Assembly: GCF_015687175.1 (NCBI RefSeq)
Contig: NZ_JADPQG010000007.1
Coordinates: 124,001 to 188,000, forward strand
Direction of reading: 5' to 3'
Length of the DNA stretch: 64,000 bases
DNA from: Reinekea sp. G2M2-21
GTDB lineage: Bacteria > Pseudomonadota > Gammaproteobacteria > Pseudomonadales > Natronospirillaceae
Below the pieces are notes generated by a model. The model ran no database searches. It was not told the DNA's origin and saw only the letters and a program-made list of their open reading frames with translations. Numbering within the stretch: position 1 is the first letter of the stretch; each line of letters starts with the position of its first letter. The position numbers and the translations under genes were made by a program. This document shows, one piece after another, positions 27,035-36,301 of the stretch.

Positions 27035-29823
27035 CCGATTTATCCAGCTCCAATAAAGCCGCACAACGAAGTGGTAGCGACTATGTCGACATAAATTACC
27101 GCTGGAATAAGTTTGAGCGGTTCGTTAACAGCCCTAAGTTTGCGGTACTGCCTCTTATTGTTGCTGTTGCGATGTTGCTGGTGCCTGGATTTTCTGCCTT
27201 ATTGTTGTTGGTTTTTGGCTTGTGGTTCTGGTATGTCAAGGATGCCAACATCGATTTGCCGTTACGTGCGCCCTTGGGCGGCCCTCAAAAAACAACTAAC
27301 GATATCGCGGCAAATGGTAAGCGAAGGATTGCAGCCGGGATAACCTATTATGGAATCTGTCGTGACACTATGCGTCGGGTATATGGCGATTCGGACCTTG
27401 ATAGGCAGCATAGAATTCTAGTGGGCACCACTGGCTCGGGAAAGACAGTCTCCATTGTTGCTCTGAATATGGCCACATTTATTTTTGGTGGCGGTCAGGC
27501 GATGTTGGATGGTAAAGGCGACAAGGACTTCATTTATGGTTACATGGCGCTAGCACGTCGATTCTTGCGTACGCCTTGCTTGCTGATTCTGGATTTCGCA
27601 ACTTCCCGTGATATATATGAGCGCACTACCGATTTCATTTCCAACCAGATTAATTTGCCATCGCAGGGATCGTCAGGTGTACTTGCAGAAATCACCAAAG
27701 CTACCGCGGATGATGGCGAGGGAGATATTTGGTCACAGCGTAAAGACGCATGGATTGAACTTGCCTATCGCTTGATGTTCTTCTTTCAAGATCGACACAA
27801 TGAAGTTGCGACAATGTCCAACTTTTCTAAATATTTAGACCTCAGATATTTTATTGACCGGTACCTTGATCCACGTCTGGTTAAAGATAATGGCGGAAAA
27901 ATTGTAACGGCACAATGTACTGACTTCATGTCCACATTGCCAGGGCTAGAAGCGAACCAACTCGACAAGATCCACAGCGGCGAGCAACAGCTTTCAAATA
28001 CAACGTTAGACCAATGGGGTTATGTTGTTATGTCGGTGGCCCCAGCGCTTTCCCTGATGACGCGCCAGTACTGGCACATATTCGACACCCGGGCGCTATC
28101 TGATATTGATTTTGAAGACTCCTTCATAGGCGACCGACTGATGTTTGGGCTGCTTCCCGCCCTCCAAAAATCTGAGTCAGCAATGCGCTCACTTGGGAAG
28201 TTGATTGTAGGGCTAATGCAATCTATGTACGGCAAGATTATGCCGCAAGACTTGGTTGGTAACTTTAAGATGTTAAAAGACATTCAAGCATCAAACTCAC
28301 CTTACTACTACCAAGTTTTCTATGATGAAGCTGGTTACTATCTAAGTACCGGCTCGGAAAAGCAGCAAGCACAGCTCCGATCACTGCAAGTTAGCATTAC
28401 CGTTGCTTGTCAGAACTATGGGCAGTTAGAAAAAAGCGGAGAGGATGTTGCCGAAGGAATTTGGGGTTCCTCTAACATTAAGATTTTTGGGAAAATTGAA
28501 GATAGCGGTAAGACGTATGAAAAGATTCGTCAACGTTTGGGTGAGAAGGAAAAGTGGGTTGCTGGTGAGCGCGCTATTGAATATACCGCTTCTGGCAAAG
28601 TGCGGTATTTAGGACCAACTCGGGTCACCAAAGAGAAATTTGATGTGGTGTCTATCAATAAATTGGCAAATCAGGTCGAAGGTCAGTTTGTAATGGCTGT
28701 TGGTGGCGATACGATCATCAACCTTAAAACTCCTTATTTCACGGCAAGAGTTGATGAGCTACGCCCGAATATCTATATGCCAATGAGTAAACCAAAAGTT
28801 GAAGTCGAGTCGGCAGAGTTTTTGGACTTTAAGAAAGGTCTAAAAAAATTGGTCGTCGATGGACGTAAGCCAGAAGAATACAACGAGTATATCCGCGGAG
28901 ATCAAGATCTGCGCTCTGTCCTGTCACATGTCTCTGAATTCGATTCTAAAGTTGAATTGGAAGGTGGTCTGTTAGCAATTTATAAACACATTGACTCGAT
29001 TTATGAAACGTCAGAAGGCCCAGATCCAAGTGAACTATTAAAACAACTTCTCGGTGCCTACAGTGAAAATCAAGACGATACCCCTTATGAGTCGAATGCT
29101 GACAGCATAGATGTATCTTCTAAGGAACCGGGAAGTGAATTCCAACCCCCTGAATTTGATTATGATTCTTACCCTGAAGCAGATAAGCAGTACCACGCTG
29201 GTGACATTGAAGATTTCGGTCCTGCTTCACCTTTTGGCGACTTGCCTACAGAGGAATTTGCACCGGTAGAAGAGGTTGAAGTTGTAAACCATTCAGCGGT
29301 TTTAAGTGAAATTCTCGGTTCTTTGGATGCCTATGATGATGACGACGATGGCGCGTATGATGGTCACTACAGTGAGCAAATTCCTCTGCAATTGGACTCG
29401 CCTGGGTTTGATGAGTTCTATCATTCCCCATCAAATAAGGAGGGAGCAATTGATTACCAGTCAGCGGGTCGGGCGAGTGGACGTGATAATGGGGATTTGA
29501 CGAATGAGCCTCTTGAAGATGTTGACAGTTTCCGAGTAACAGCGAGCGACCTTGAATCTCGCGACGAGAACGAAATTTCGCTTGGAGATATCCTGGCTGA
29601 TACTCTTGGAAACGAGCATGATCCGCTTTTGGTGGCCGCGGATCTAGCCGGTGTCAAACCAGCCGTAGAGGCAGTTGCCGTACAGAATACACCAGATGAT
29701 GAACCGCCTGTTGATGTAACCTCGCCTGAATCACGCGACTTTTTAGAGCAACTGGCGAAATCGATCGAAGGGCCAGTGATCGATGTGGATATTCGCCTAC
29801 CATCCTTTAAAAAGAAAAAGTAA
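27031..29823 (+). CDS. dotL: DotL/IcmO (TrbC) type IV coupling protein
   Basis: 930 residues. DotL is the VirD4-type ATPase that recruits DNA and protein substrates to the type IVB channel. Two membrane helices lie at about 38-68 (AVAMLLVPGFSALLLLVFGL), then the Walker A motif GTTGSGKT at 132-139 and a DGKGDKDF block typical of DotL/TraD. The YQVFYDEAGYYL strand near 430 is the Walker B region. The last 240 residues are acidic and low in complexity, including a run of five Asp; in Legionella the DotL tail binds adaptors. Unusually, the gene follows the pil genes instead of lying near dotM. Confidence 0.92.
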   Translation: MTDLSSSNKAAQRSGSDYVDINYRWNKFERFVNSPKFAVLPLIVAVAMLLVPGFSALLLLVFGLWFWYVKDANIDLPLRAPLGGPQKTTNDIAANGKRRIAAGITYYGICRDTMRRVYGDSDLDRQHRILVGTTGSGKTVSIVALNMATFIFGGGQAMLDGKGDKDFIYGYMALARRFLRTPCLLILDFATSRDIYERTTDFISNQINLPSQGSSGVLAEITKATADDGEGDIWSQRKDAWIELAYRLMFFFQDRHNEVATMSNFSKYLDLRYFIDRYLDPRLVKDNGGKIVTAQCTDFMSTLPGLEANQLDKIHSGEQQLSNTTLDQWGYVVMSVAPALSLMTRQYWHIFDTRALSDIDFEDSFIGDRLMFGLLPALQKSESAMRSLGKLIVGLMQSMYGKIMPQDLVGNFKMLKDIQASNSPYYYQVFYDEAGYYLSTGSEKQQAQLRSLQVSITVACQNYGQLEKSGEDVAEGIWGSSNIKIFGKIEDSGKTYEKIRQRLGEKEKWVAGERAIEYTASGKVRYLGPTRVTKEKFDVVSINKLANQVEGQFVMAVGGDTIINLKTPYFTARVDELRPNIYMPMSKPKVEVESAEFLDFKKGLKKLVVDGRKPEEYNEYIRGDQDLRSVLSHVSEFDSKVELEGGLLAIYKHIDSIYETSEGPDPSELLKQLLGAYSENQDDTPYESNADSIDVSSKEPGSEFQPPEFDYDSYPEADKQYHAGDIEDFGPASPFGDLPTEEFAPVEEVEVVNHSAVLSEILGSLDAYDDDDDGAYDGHYSEQIPLQLDSPGFDEFYHSPSNKEGAIDYQSAGRASGRDNGDLTNEPLEDVDSFRVTASDLESRDENEISLGDILADTLGNEHDPLLVAADLAGVKPAVEAVAVQNTPDDEPPVDVTSPESRDFLEQLAKSIEGPVIDVDIRLPSFKKKK

Positions 29824-29926
29824 ATGCCATACAATGTTCTTAGTCTTGTTTTCTGAAGGATAAGTGCGATAACTTTGTCGTTGAGTGAACAGAATGGTTT
29901 GTGACTGCAAGGTGTTGTTTAGACGG

Positions 29927-30358
29927 CTACTTGGATTCAGAAATCGCCACTTTCATAATTTTTGGATTCAGAGCTTCTTCGTAGAGTGCTCGCCGGCAAA
30001 TCTTTCCAAATCGTTTTAGTACAAATTTCGAATGCTCGCCAGAGCTTGCATCGCAGTACAGAGTCAGTTTATGTATAAAGCCTGGAATCCGCTCTGATAA
30101 TAGCCAGAGTGTACTGATAAAACGCTGCGCACTGATCATGCTCAAGTACGCCACCCATATCCCGAGCGGGATCCTATTGACTTGCTTACGATAGTTGTCA
30201 TGCAACAGAGCGGTGTGAATTCGATCGCATAACTCCTGATTTCCATCCACAAGATCAACGCCAAACGTGCTTTCCATCTTAATCCGATCTAGCCGATCTA
30301 TTAGATTCCAAGAATCTTCAAGTTTTGTGATCAGTGCAATGAGTTCTTTATGTCGCAT
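29927..30358 (-). CDS. Unknown small protein between dotL and dotA
   Basis: 143 residues from the ATG at 30358; longer in-frame starts at 30388 and 30403 overlap the dotA promoter and operator E, so I prefer the shorter form. No ribosome site is obvious. The protein is basic and mixed helical, with a mildly hydrophobic stretch (IWVAYLSMISA), and no known motif. It fills the only gap between dotL and dotA and lies opposite to them. It could be a real small gene or a conserved-looking open frame; I cannot decide from sequence alone. Confidence 0.5.
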   Translation of the reverse strand: MRHKELIALITKLEDSWNLIDRLDRIKMESTFGVDLVDGNQELCDRIHTALLHDNYRKQVNRIPLGIWVAYLSMISAQRFISTLWLLSERIPGFIHKLTLYCDASSGEHSKFVLKRFGKICRRALYEEALNPKIMKVAISESK

Positions 30359-30376
30359 GTGGTCAATCAGCCTAAA

Positions 30377-30396
30377 ATGCAATATCATGATAGAAT
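30377..30396 (+). promoter_or_regulatory. 13-bp operator copy E and dotA promoter
   Basis: ATGCAATATCATG (30377-30389, one variant base, no GATC) followed by A and TAGAAT (30391-30396), an extended -10 for dotA, whose ATG is at 30425. Confidence 0.7.
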
Positions 30397-30424
30397 ATAG
30401 CACTTTAACGGAAAATGGTACACC

Positions 30425-33400
30425 ATGACGATTTTCGCAAGAGTAGGATTAGCAGCTATAGTCCTGATATTTAGTATTGCAAACGCAAACACACTTTGTT
30501 CGGAACTGGGTAGTGATTCGCTGCTTTGTAATACAGAGCCATCGTCCCAATATGATATCGACAATCCGCTCATCAACTCTAACACGGATTCTATTACGTC
30601 TTCTGTGGCAGCCAGCGTTGATCGTGAACCAACTGTTGACGAAGTAGTGTTATACGCTGTCGTACAAGATCAGCCGCTTACGGTTATTAATGCTGATGGT
30701 ACTCAAGTAAGAATTAATAATTCCAACCAGTGGGAGTCATTTGCGAATCAACAGTATATAGCGGGCGGGGATGCTACATACACCGTGATTTCGAGTGATG
30801 GCACGGAATTTGAGATTAACGCCTTTGATGTTATGGCTTATGGCGAAGCCGCCCGGGCAACACGCGGCCAGGAAACCATTCCTGCTGCTCAGCAACAGCG
30901 TGATGCCCAATATACTGCTGACTTATTGCTACCGCCAGAGGAAGATCGGGAACTTACCGATCGATACTGGCAGGACCTATTCACGTATGTTGGCTCATAC
31001 GGGGACGATGGCAGGCCTGTTTCGATGGAGGCAGAGCACGTAATTGCAGCCAACAGCCTAGCCAAACAAAAAATCGAATCGTTGGAGTTAGATTCGAAAT
31101 TTAATCAAAGTGTCAGTTCTAATGATCAGCAGCAATGGTTAAATAACCTAAATTCTTCAACTGCGACAGCTAACGGCGATGTACTTACTTCCCCGGAAAA
31201 CTACAGCGCTCTGATTTCAGCTTTAGAAAGTGGCCAGTCAAGCGCAATTGACACGGCACTTGATCAGGTATTGCAAGATTATGTTGAAAACTCTACTTAC
31301 CTGCAAACATTTGGAAACAATGCGGCTCTCGTTGGTGAAGGTCTCTATCTCTACCCAGTTGCTTTGCAGCAAGCGGTTGATGAATACGAGGGTGATAATG
31401 GCGCTTTGTCGCCAGCCCAGATAGACGCGATTCGAGAAGCATTGACCGCTCGTTTCATTGAGGCGGGTTACGACCCAACCACAGCAACGGAAATGGCTGT
31501 CAACACGATAGGTGAAATGGGGCTATTGTATACCGAAGATCTTGGCGCGCTTCGTGAACTGGTTGTTAATTCCATTTCTGGAAACTACGGTTTAAGCGCT
31601 GCCGATGTAAATACTTGGTTTGACTCAATGACTGCCGAACAATGGGCCCTGCTTTCCAACGCGCTACTATCAGGGAACATTGAACAAATTCGACAACAGA
31701 TCAATGCAGCGGCATTAGCAAGTAATGTTGATTTGGTCACTATCGATAAAATTCTGAGAAACAACGAAACCGCTATATCTGTTTCTGATTTTACCATTGG
31801 TACCGCTGATGACCTCCTAGGGGTGCCAGGTGTTGGTACGGTGTCTGGGATAGTTGGTATGGCTGCAGATAGTATTGCCGCTGGTGCACGTGGTTGGTTG
31901 GATTTTGATATGGAGTTTGTGCCAAACTGGGACGACTTGATGGTTCAAGCTCTGTACAGGTCCATTGGTCAGCCCGTAGCATATGTCTATAAGAATCTTC
32001 TTCAAGGTGTTCTTCCGGATGCCGATTTAGCAGACCCAGCGAACCGAAGCACTCCGCTTGTGCTTGTGTTCCAGTTCGGTGCGGCCATGGGGATGCTTTT
32101 GTTGGGTGCGCTGTTTCTCTACACGCTGGTTATTGGTCTTTATAAAACCGGAAAAACCGGGAGTTTTATGGGTGAAGACTCAGCGGGTGCCATGTATCCG
32201 ATTCGTTCGATATACGGTATGGCGCTGATGGCTCCTATTCCAGGGGCGGGTGGTTTAACCGTCGCAACATTAATGCTAATTGCGTTTTCACTGATAGGAA
32301 TTGCTTTAGCTGGAAGCCTGGCGACTGCGGCAACAACAGCAACCTTGCAAGCGCCAATTATTATGTTTGACCGCAAAGTCGACCAATCCGTAGGTTCGAA
32401 TGTTTTGAAGTCGATGGTTTGCCTGTATACGCTTAAGGATCAAGGTCGTACTCTTCGGTCAGAAGGTGACCCAATGGATTGGACTGTTCAGGCGCAGCCG
32501 AGAAATTTGTGGGCAGACTTTGGGGATGACTACAACGCCCTGTTAGATGTTCGTCCAAATGTGGCAGTACGAGCTTTCCAGGCAGTGGTCTCGTTTTTTG
32601 ATTTTTCCTCAGATGCATGGACAGACCCATTAGATAATCAGAACCTAGATCAAAGGCAGCGCTATTTTGACCATATGACAGACCAGTACAAAGGTAAGGT
32701 TGATGGCAGTTCAACAATGTTGCAGCGAATCCATTTCGGAAGCGGAGGTCGCTGTGGCGAGGTTGTCATCGCCGCGGGTCACTATGAGGGCGCTGCGGAT
32801 ACAATCAAGGAGGCCTACGCAAAAATGGTGGCATTGGAAGATGATACCAATTTTGGAAAACCTAATCTGGAGGCCTTAGCGAAAATTGTCTCTAATAATA
32901 GTTTGCAGGCGTATAAGATTGCACTTGAAAACGGCGCGACTGATGAGGAACAAAGGAAAGCTAATGAGTTAGAGACAGTCTTGTTAGTTGACCAAGTGAA
33001 TGATAATGAAGAACCTTTACCATTTATCATGTCCAGAGAAGCGCAGAAAACTGAAGACCAGTATCAAGCTGAACATGAAGCATGGAAACGTAAGATTAAG
33101 CACCAATTCTACCAAAGGCACGCCGAAATTTATAAGCAGCACTTCATCGATCGGAATCCCGATGCTTTAGATTTCTGGGATATTGCTTGCCTTATTGTTG
33201 AGGGCGAGGATTGCTATAAAGAAGGTGGCTACAGCAATCCACCGAATTATGTTCGAAATGCAACTCCAGCTTCAGCGCAAGATGCGGCATACCGCATTTT
33301 AGAATCGTACTATACCGACCTTGAAATCGCACTAAACCTAATTTTAACAAGCAACTTTGATAAGTCGAATGAAGGCTTCATTGATCACATGGAAAATATG

Positions 33401-34645
33401 GGTTTTCTCAGCTTAGGTATGGCGCCTTGGATGCTCGAACTTCGACAAAAACAGTACGAAAAATTCTTCAACTTTGAGGTGCTTGAGGGATACTCGGGCT
33501 TTAGAGGCGAGCGGGTTATCAGCTTCGGTAATGATAAGCGCGCATCAATTAAGTTCGGTGGGTTTAATGGTGATTCAGACCAAGAGCAGTTTGCAATGAA
33601 CCTTACATCTGCTGAGTTTGCCGCCGGTGATCCTCTAACCAAGAGGCTACGTGACGATCTTCAAAACATGGCTTTGGGTAATTCGGTAAATGAAGGATCA
33701 AAGAACTTTAGCCAGTGGCTAGCCGTCTCTATTGGCGGAACGTTTTTAAACTTAATTGGTGATATTAACGACACGAATGCGATGCCAATATCGCGTTTGC
33801 GTACGACTGGAGACGCGATGCAAACAGCAGCTGCAACAGTTCGTGGTATTGCTGCTATATGGCGTTCGCTTCCCAAAGGCTTTCAAGAAGGGGTTGGTGG
33901 TCAGATGGCGAAGAAATTGCCATTCAACCCATTTCCTGTGATGTCTGAATTGGCGGCTGCAACAGTTGAACCAATATTGAATTTTCTTCCTGAATTTCAG
34001 CTGATAGCATTTTTACTCTCCAACATCGTTCCCCTTTTGCCTACCATTTTGTTTTTCTTGTCGGTTCTGGGATTGCTTGGCTATTACTTTGAAGCATACT
34101 TTGCTGTCAACTTAGGTGTAGCACTTAAGGCTCATCACGAAGGGGACGATCTTTCGGGTAAGGGTGGCAAAATTTATCCATTGATCATGACCGTGACAAT
34201 GCGTGCCTTCCTTATTGTTGCTGGATATTGGCTGGGAACTGTATTGCATGCGGTGGGCTTTAACGTTCTCAATGGAATAATGATACCAGCAGCTACTGCT
34301 GCAAACTCCACTGCAGAGAGTCTCAATTTCCCAAACTTGACTTCATGGCTAGGTGTCATCTTGGCATGGGCGGCATTGCAGGTTGCATTGGCATACAAGG
34401 CTTATGGAATGTGTATCGAATTCCCTAATGCCGCTTTCCGATGGATGGGAGTTATGGACCACCAGGATTTGGGTGAGCGTGAAGGCACAGGGCATGTTAC
34501 TGCAATTCTTAATCGTGGTCAGGGTTTGATGCAGCCGAGGGCTACGAGTCCAGGTAAGAAGCCTACCGGTGGGACTGGTGGTAATGATAGCCCTATAAAA
34601 GAGCAAGGAGGAGCCTCTGATGGTGGTAAAGGGGCTGATGGGTAA
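30425..34645 (+). CDS. dotA: DotA (TraY) polytopic inner-membrane protein
   Basis: 1406 residues with a signal peptide (ending ANA at residue 21). DotA/TraY is a large inner-membrane protein essential for type IVB transfer. Here an unusually long periplasmic N-terminal region (22-535) precedes membrane segments at about 540-570 and 596-640, a large soluble loop (640-1190), and further segments near 1193-1235, 1254-1290 and 1305-1330, then a Gly-rich polar tail. The alternation matches DotA, which has two membrane clusters around a large loop. It has its own operator-promoter and terminator, so it is a single-gene unit. The N-terminal extension is longer than in Legionella DotA (about 1050 residues). 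Confidence 0.88.
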   Translation: MTIFARVGLAAIVLIFSIANANTLCSELGSDSLLCNTEPSSQYDIDNPLINSNTDSITSSVAASVDREPTVDEVVLYAVVQDQPLTVINADGTQVRINNSNQWESFANQQYIAGGDATYTVISSDGTEFEINAFDVMAYGEAARATRGQETIPAAQQQRDAQYTADLLLPPEEDRELTDRYWQDLFTYVGSYGDDGRPVSMEAEHVIAANSLAKQKIESLELDSKFNQSVSSNDQQQWLNNLNSSTATANGDVLTSPENYSALISALESGQSSAIDTALDQVLQDYVENSTYLQTFGNNAALVGEGLYLYPVALQQAVDEYEGDNGALSPAQIDAIREALTARFIEAGYDPTTATEMAVNTIGEMGLLYTEDLGALRELVVNSISGNYGLSAADVNTWFDSMTAEQWALLSNALLSGNIEQIRQQINAAALASNVDLVTIDKILRNNETAISVSDFTIGTADDLLGVPGVGTVSGIVGMAADSIAAGARGWLDFDMEFVPNWDDLMVQALYRSIGQPVAYVYKNLLQGVLPDADLADPANRSTPLVLVFQFGAAMGMLLLGALFLYTLVIGLYKTGKTGSFMGEDSAGAMYPIRSIYGMALMAPIPGAGGLTVATLMLIAFSLIGIALAGSLATAATTATLQAPIIMFDRKVDQSVGSNVLKSMVCLYTLKDQGRTLRSEGDPMDWTVQAQPRNLWADFGDDYNALLDVRPNVAVRAFQAVVSFFDFSSDAWTDPLDNQNLDQRQRYFDHMTDQYKGKVDGSSTMLQRIHFGSGGRCGEVVIAAGHYEGAADTIKEAYAKMVALEDDTNFGKPNLEALAKIVSNNSLQAYKIALENGATDEEQRKANELETVLLVDQVNDNEEPLPFIMSREAQKTEDQYQAEHEAWKRKIKHQFYQRHAEIYKQHFIDRNPDALDFWDIACLIVEGEDCYKEGGYSNPPNYVRNATPASAQDAAYRILESYYTDLEIALNLILTSNFDKSNEGFIDHMENMGFLSLGMAPWMLELRQKQYEKFFNFEVLEGYSGFRGERVISFGNDKRASIKFGGFNGDSDQEQFAMNLTSAEFAAGDPLTKRLRDDLQNMALGNSVNEGSKNFSQWLAVSIGGTFLNLIGDINDTNAMPISRLRTTGDAMQTAAATVRGIAAIWRSLPKGFQEGVGGQMAKKLPFNPFPVMSELAAATVEPILNFLPEFQLIAFLLSNIVPLLPTILFFLSVLGLLGYYFEAYFAVNLGVALKAHHEGDDLSGKGGKIYPLIMTVTMRAFLIVAGYWLGTVLHAVGFNVLNGIMIPAATAANSTAESLNFPNLTSWLGVILAWAALQVALAYKAYGMCIEFPNAAFRWMGVMDHQDLGEREGTGHVTAILNRGQGLMQPRATSPGKKPTGGTGGNDSPIKEQGGASDGGKGADG

Positions 34646-34646
34646 A

Positions 34647-34670
34647 AAAGTGGGTCATAGCCCACTTTCT
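34647..34670. terminator. Bidirectional terminator after dotA
   Basis: Perfect 8-bp stem AAAGTGGG / CCCACTTT with a 6-base loop, flanked by A and T runs on both sides, between dotA (+) and the convergent gene ending at 34670. Confidence 0.8.
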
Positions 34671-35533
34671 TATAAGAAGTAACCTCTGTCCAAACCGAAT
34701 CCATCATCTTTAAGATTTACTGGATTAAGTGGGTGCGAGATTAATTCATCTGTATATGGCTGGCCCGCGTGGTCCATACCACCATTTTTTGAGATGAAGT
34801 AGTACTCTAAAGGACACTGGCTAAGCCACTGACGCAAGCGTGGTACTTGAAACATCGGCAGTGTAGCTTCTTCTGTCTCATACTCGCCAAGTTCCCTCCA
34901 TCGTTGAACCCGCTCTTCCAAATATAGAGCTTTCAATGAACCAGCCGGTGGCTCTAGTTCCTTTCCGGCAAACATATGGTTGTACGCTTCGATTTTTTGC
35001 AACTTAACTGTTGCTTGAGTAAGCGCTTCTGGGTATTGGCCTGTAGCTGTTTGGGCAAGTGCACTGTCTGAATAATTATTTTTGACTTTCATAACATCGG
35101 CCATCATAAAATCAGCGATGTTGTGCTTAAGTGTGAAATACATGGTCTGCCATTCTGCTTCTGCCAGAATTTCGAGATTAATTTCACGTCTTTGGTCGAT
35201 GGAAAAAGACTTCGCAATTCTACTGACAGCAACAATCTTGCCATTGTTCACGCGCATGCAGATTTGTTGGTACTTTTTAATAGTCCAAGCAAAAACCAGA
35301 GGTCGAATGGAGTATTTCGCAGCACGCAAGCGTTCTTTAGAAACCGTGAACATGTCATCGGTTTGTGCTAGTTGCTGTTCAAGGTACTGAATGCGACGAT
35401 TCTTGTTCGTCAGGGCAGCTTCATATTGCTCAATGGTGTCATAAGCTTCCTGAACATCACCCATCAACCCATTCACGGAACGAGTTAAGTGTGTGTTCTG
35501 GCCCCAAAGCCATGATTTTGTAGGATCGGACAT
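34670..35533 (-). CDS. Unknown coiled-coil protein
   Basis: 287 residues. Start ATG at 35533 has a strong AGAAGGAG site. Residues 20-65 form a likely coiled coil (EAYDTIEQYEAALTN, then IQYLEQQLAQ). The remaining part is soluble and helical, with no signal peptide or known motif. It is a single-gene unit, convergent to dotA and divergent from the EF-hand gene. It has a good own promoter (35572-35599). Function unknown; position suggests a cytoplasmic transfer accessory. Confidence 0.85.
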   Translation of the reverse strand: MSDPTKSWLWGQNTHLTRSVNGLMGDVQEAYDTIEQYEAALTNKNRRIQYLEQQLAQTDDMFTVSKERLRAAKYSIRPLVFAWTIKKYQQICMRVNNGKIVAVSRIAKSFSIDQRREINLEILAEAEWQTMYFTLKHNIADFMMADVMKVKNNYSDSALAQTATGQYPEALTQATVKLQKIEAYNHMFAGKELEPPAGSLKALYLEERVQRWRELGEYETEEATLPMFQVPRLRQWLSQCPLEYYFISKNGGMDHAGQPYTDELISHPLNPVNLKDDGFGLDRGYFL

Positions 35534-35571
35534 TATCGTCTCCTTCTAACCCTAAGTTCTACCATGAATCC

Positions 35572-35599
35572 ATTATAGAAAGGAAGCACTCCAAGGCAA
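35572..35599 (-). promoter_or_regulatory. Sigma-70 promoter of the 34670-35533 gene
   Basis: On the minus strand TTGCCT (35599-35594), a 16-base spacer and a perfect TATAAT (35577-35572), 38 bases before the ATG. Confidence 0.6.
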
Positions 35600-35707
35600 G
35601 ATATTTTTTAACATTGGCATAAGGTTTGCTTTTAATATTGCGCTGGTGATTCTCGTTTGTTTTGATAAAATATCTTAATTATGATGGCATGTAGGGGCTC
35701 ATTACGA

Positions 35708-36277
35708 ATGGACATTAAGAGATCATTGTTTCCATTTTTTGCTTTTTTATCTGCCACTGTTGGGGCAGTTGGCTTCTCAGATGAAACTAAAGCGGCCGTT
35801 TCTCTTCTTCCTCAGCAGGCAGTTTGCACTGATAGCTTTATGGCGCAGATGCAACGCAGTTCTCAACCCGATTCTTCTCAGTGGATTGCGGAGCTTCAAA
35901 AAACCGATTCTAATAACGATGGCTTCATCTCGATTTCTGAATCTTCTTATTCGGAGGATGTTTCTCGACTTTTTAAATTAATGAATGCAGACGGTGACAA
36001 TATGGTTTCACAGGGTGAAGCTATCCAATTCACTGCAAAAATGATTTTGTCTGAATATGTTCGTCAATTCAGACGTCTGGATATTGATAAGGACCAGGGC
36101 CTCACTTTTACTGAGGTTGCTCGCAGTAGCTCTGATGCTTATGAAGTATGGGATGCAATAGACAGTGACGGTTCAGAAAAGTGGTCATTTGATGAGTTCA
36201 TGACGTGGCGTGAAGGCGCGGATGGTATTGATTTGAAAGGCATATTTAAGCAATTTGGGATGGTTAGCGCTCAGTGA
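35708..36277 (+). CDS. Exported protein with four EF-hand loops
   Basis: 189 residues from the ATG at 35708 (an earlier ATG at 35681 would break the signal peptide). A signal peptide ends near residue 22. Four 12-residue calcium loops are visible, at about residues 67-78 (DSNNDGFISISE), 93-104 (NADGDNMVSQGE), 125-136 (DIDKDQGLTFTE) and 152-163 (DSDGSEKWSFDE); all have Glu at position 12 and acidic residues at 1, 3 and 5 or close equivalents. A calcium-binding periplasmic or outer-surface protein is likely. It sits among transfer genes but has no counterpart I know in IncI or Dot/Icm systems. It ends in a hairpin shared with the convergent gene. Confidence 0.85.
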   Translation: MDIKRSLFPFFAFLSATVGAVGFSDETKAAVSLLPQQAVCTDSFMAQMQRSSQPDSSQWIAELQKTDSNNDGFISISESSYSEDVSRLFKLMNADGDNMVSQGEAIQFTAKMILSEYVRQFRRLDIDKDQGLTFTEVARSSSDAYEVWDAIDSDGSEKWSFDEFMTWREGADGIDLKGIFKQFGMVSAQ

Positions 36278-36290
36278 CGGTGAGCGCTTT
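36266..36290. terminator. Hairpin between convergent genes
   Basis: Perfect 8-bp stem AGCGCTCA / TGAGCGCT with a 7-base loop that contains the stop of the EF-hand gene, followed by a short T run. Probable terminator for the EF-hand gene. Confidence 0.6.
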
Positions 36291-36301
36291 GTCCCGACTA
36301 A

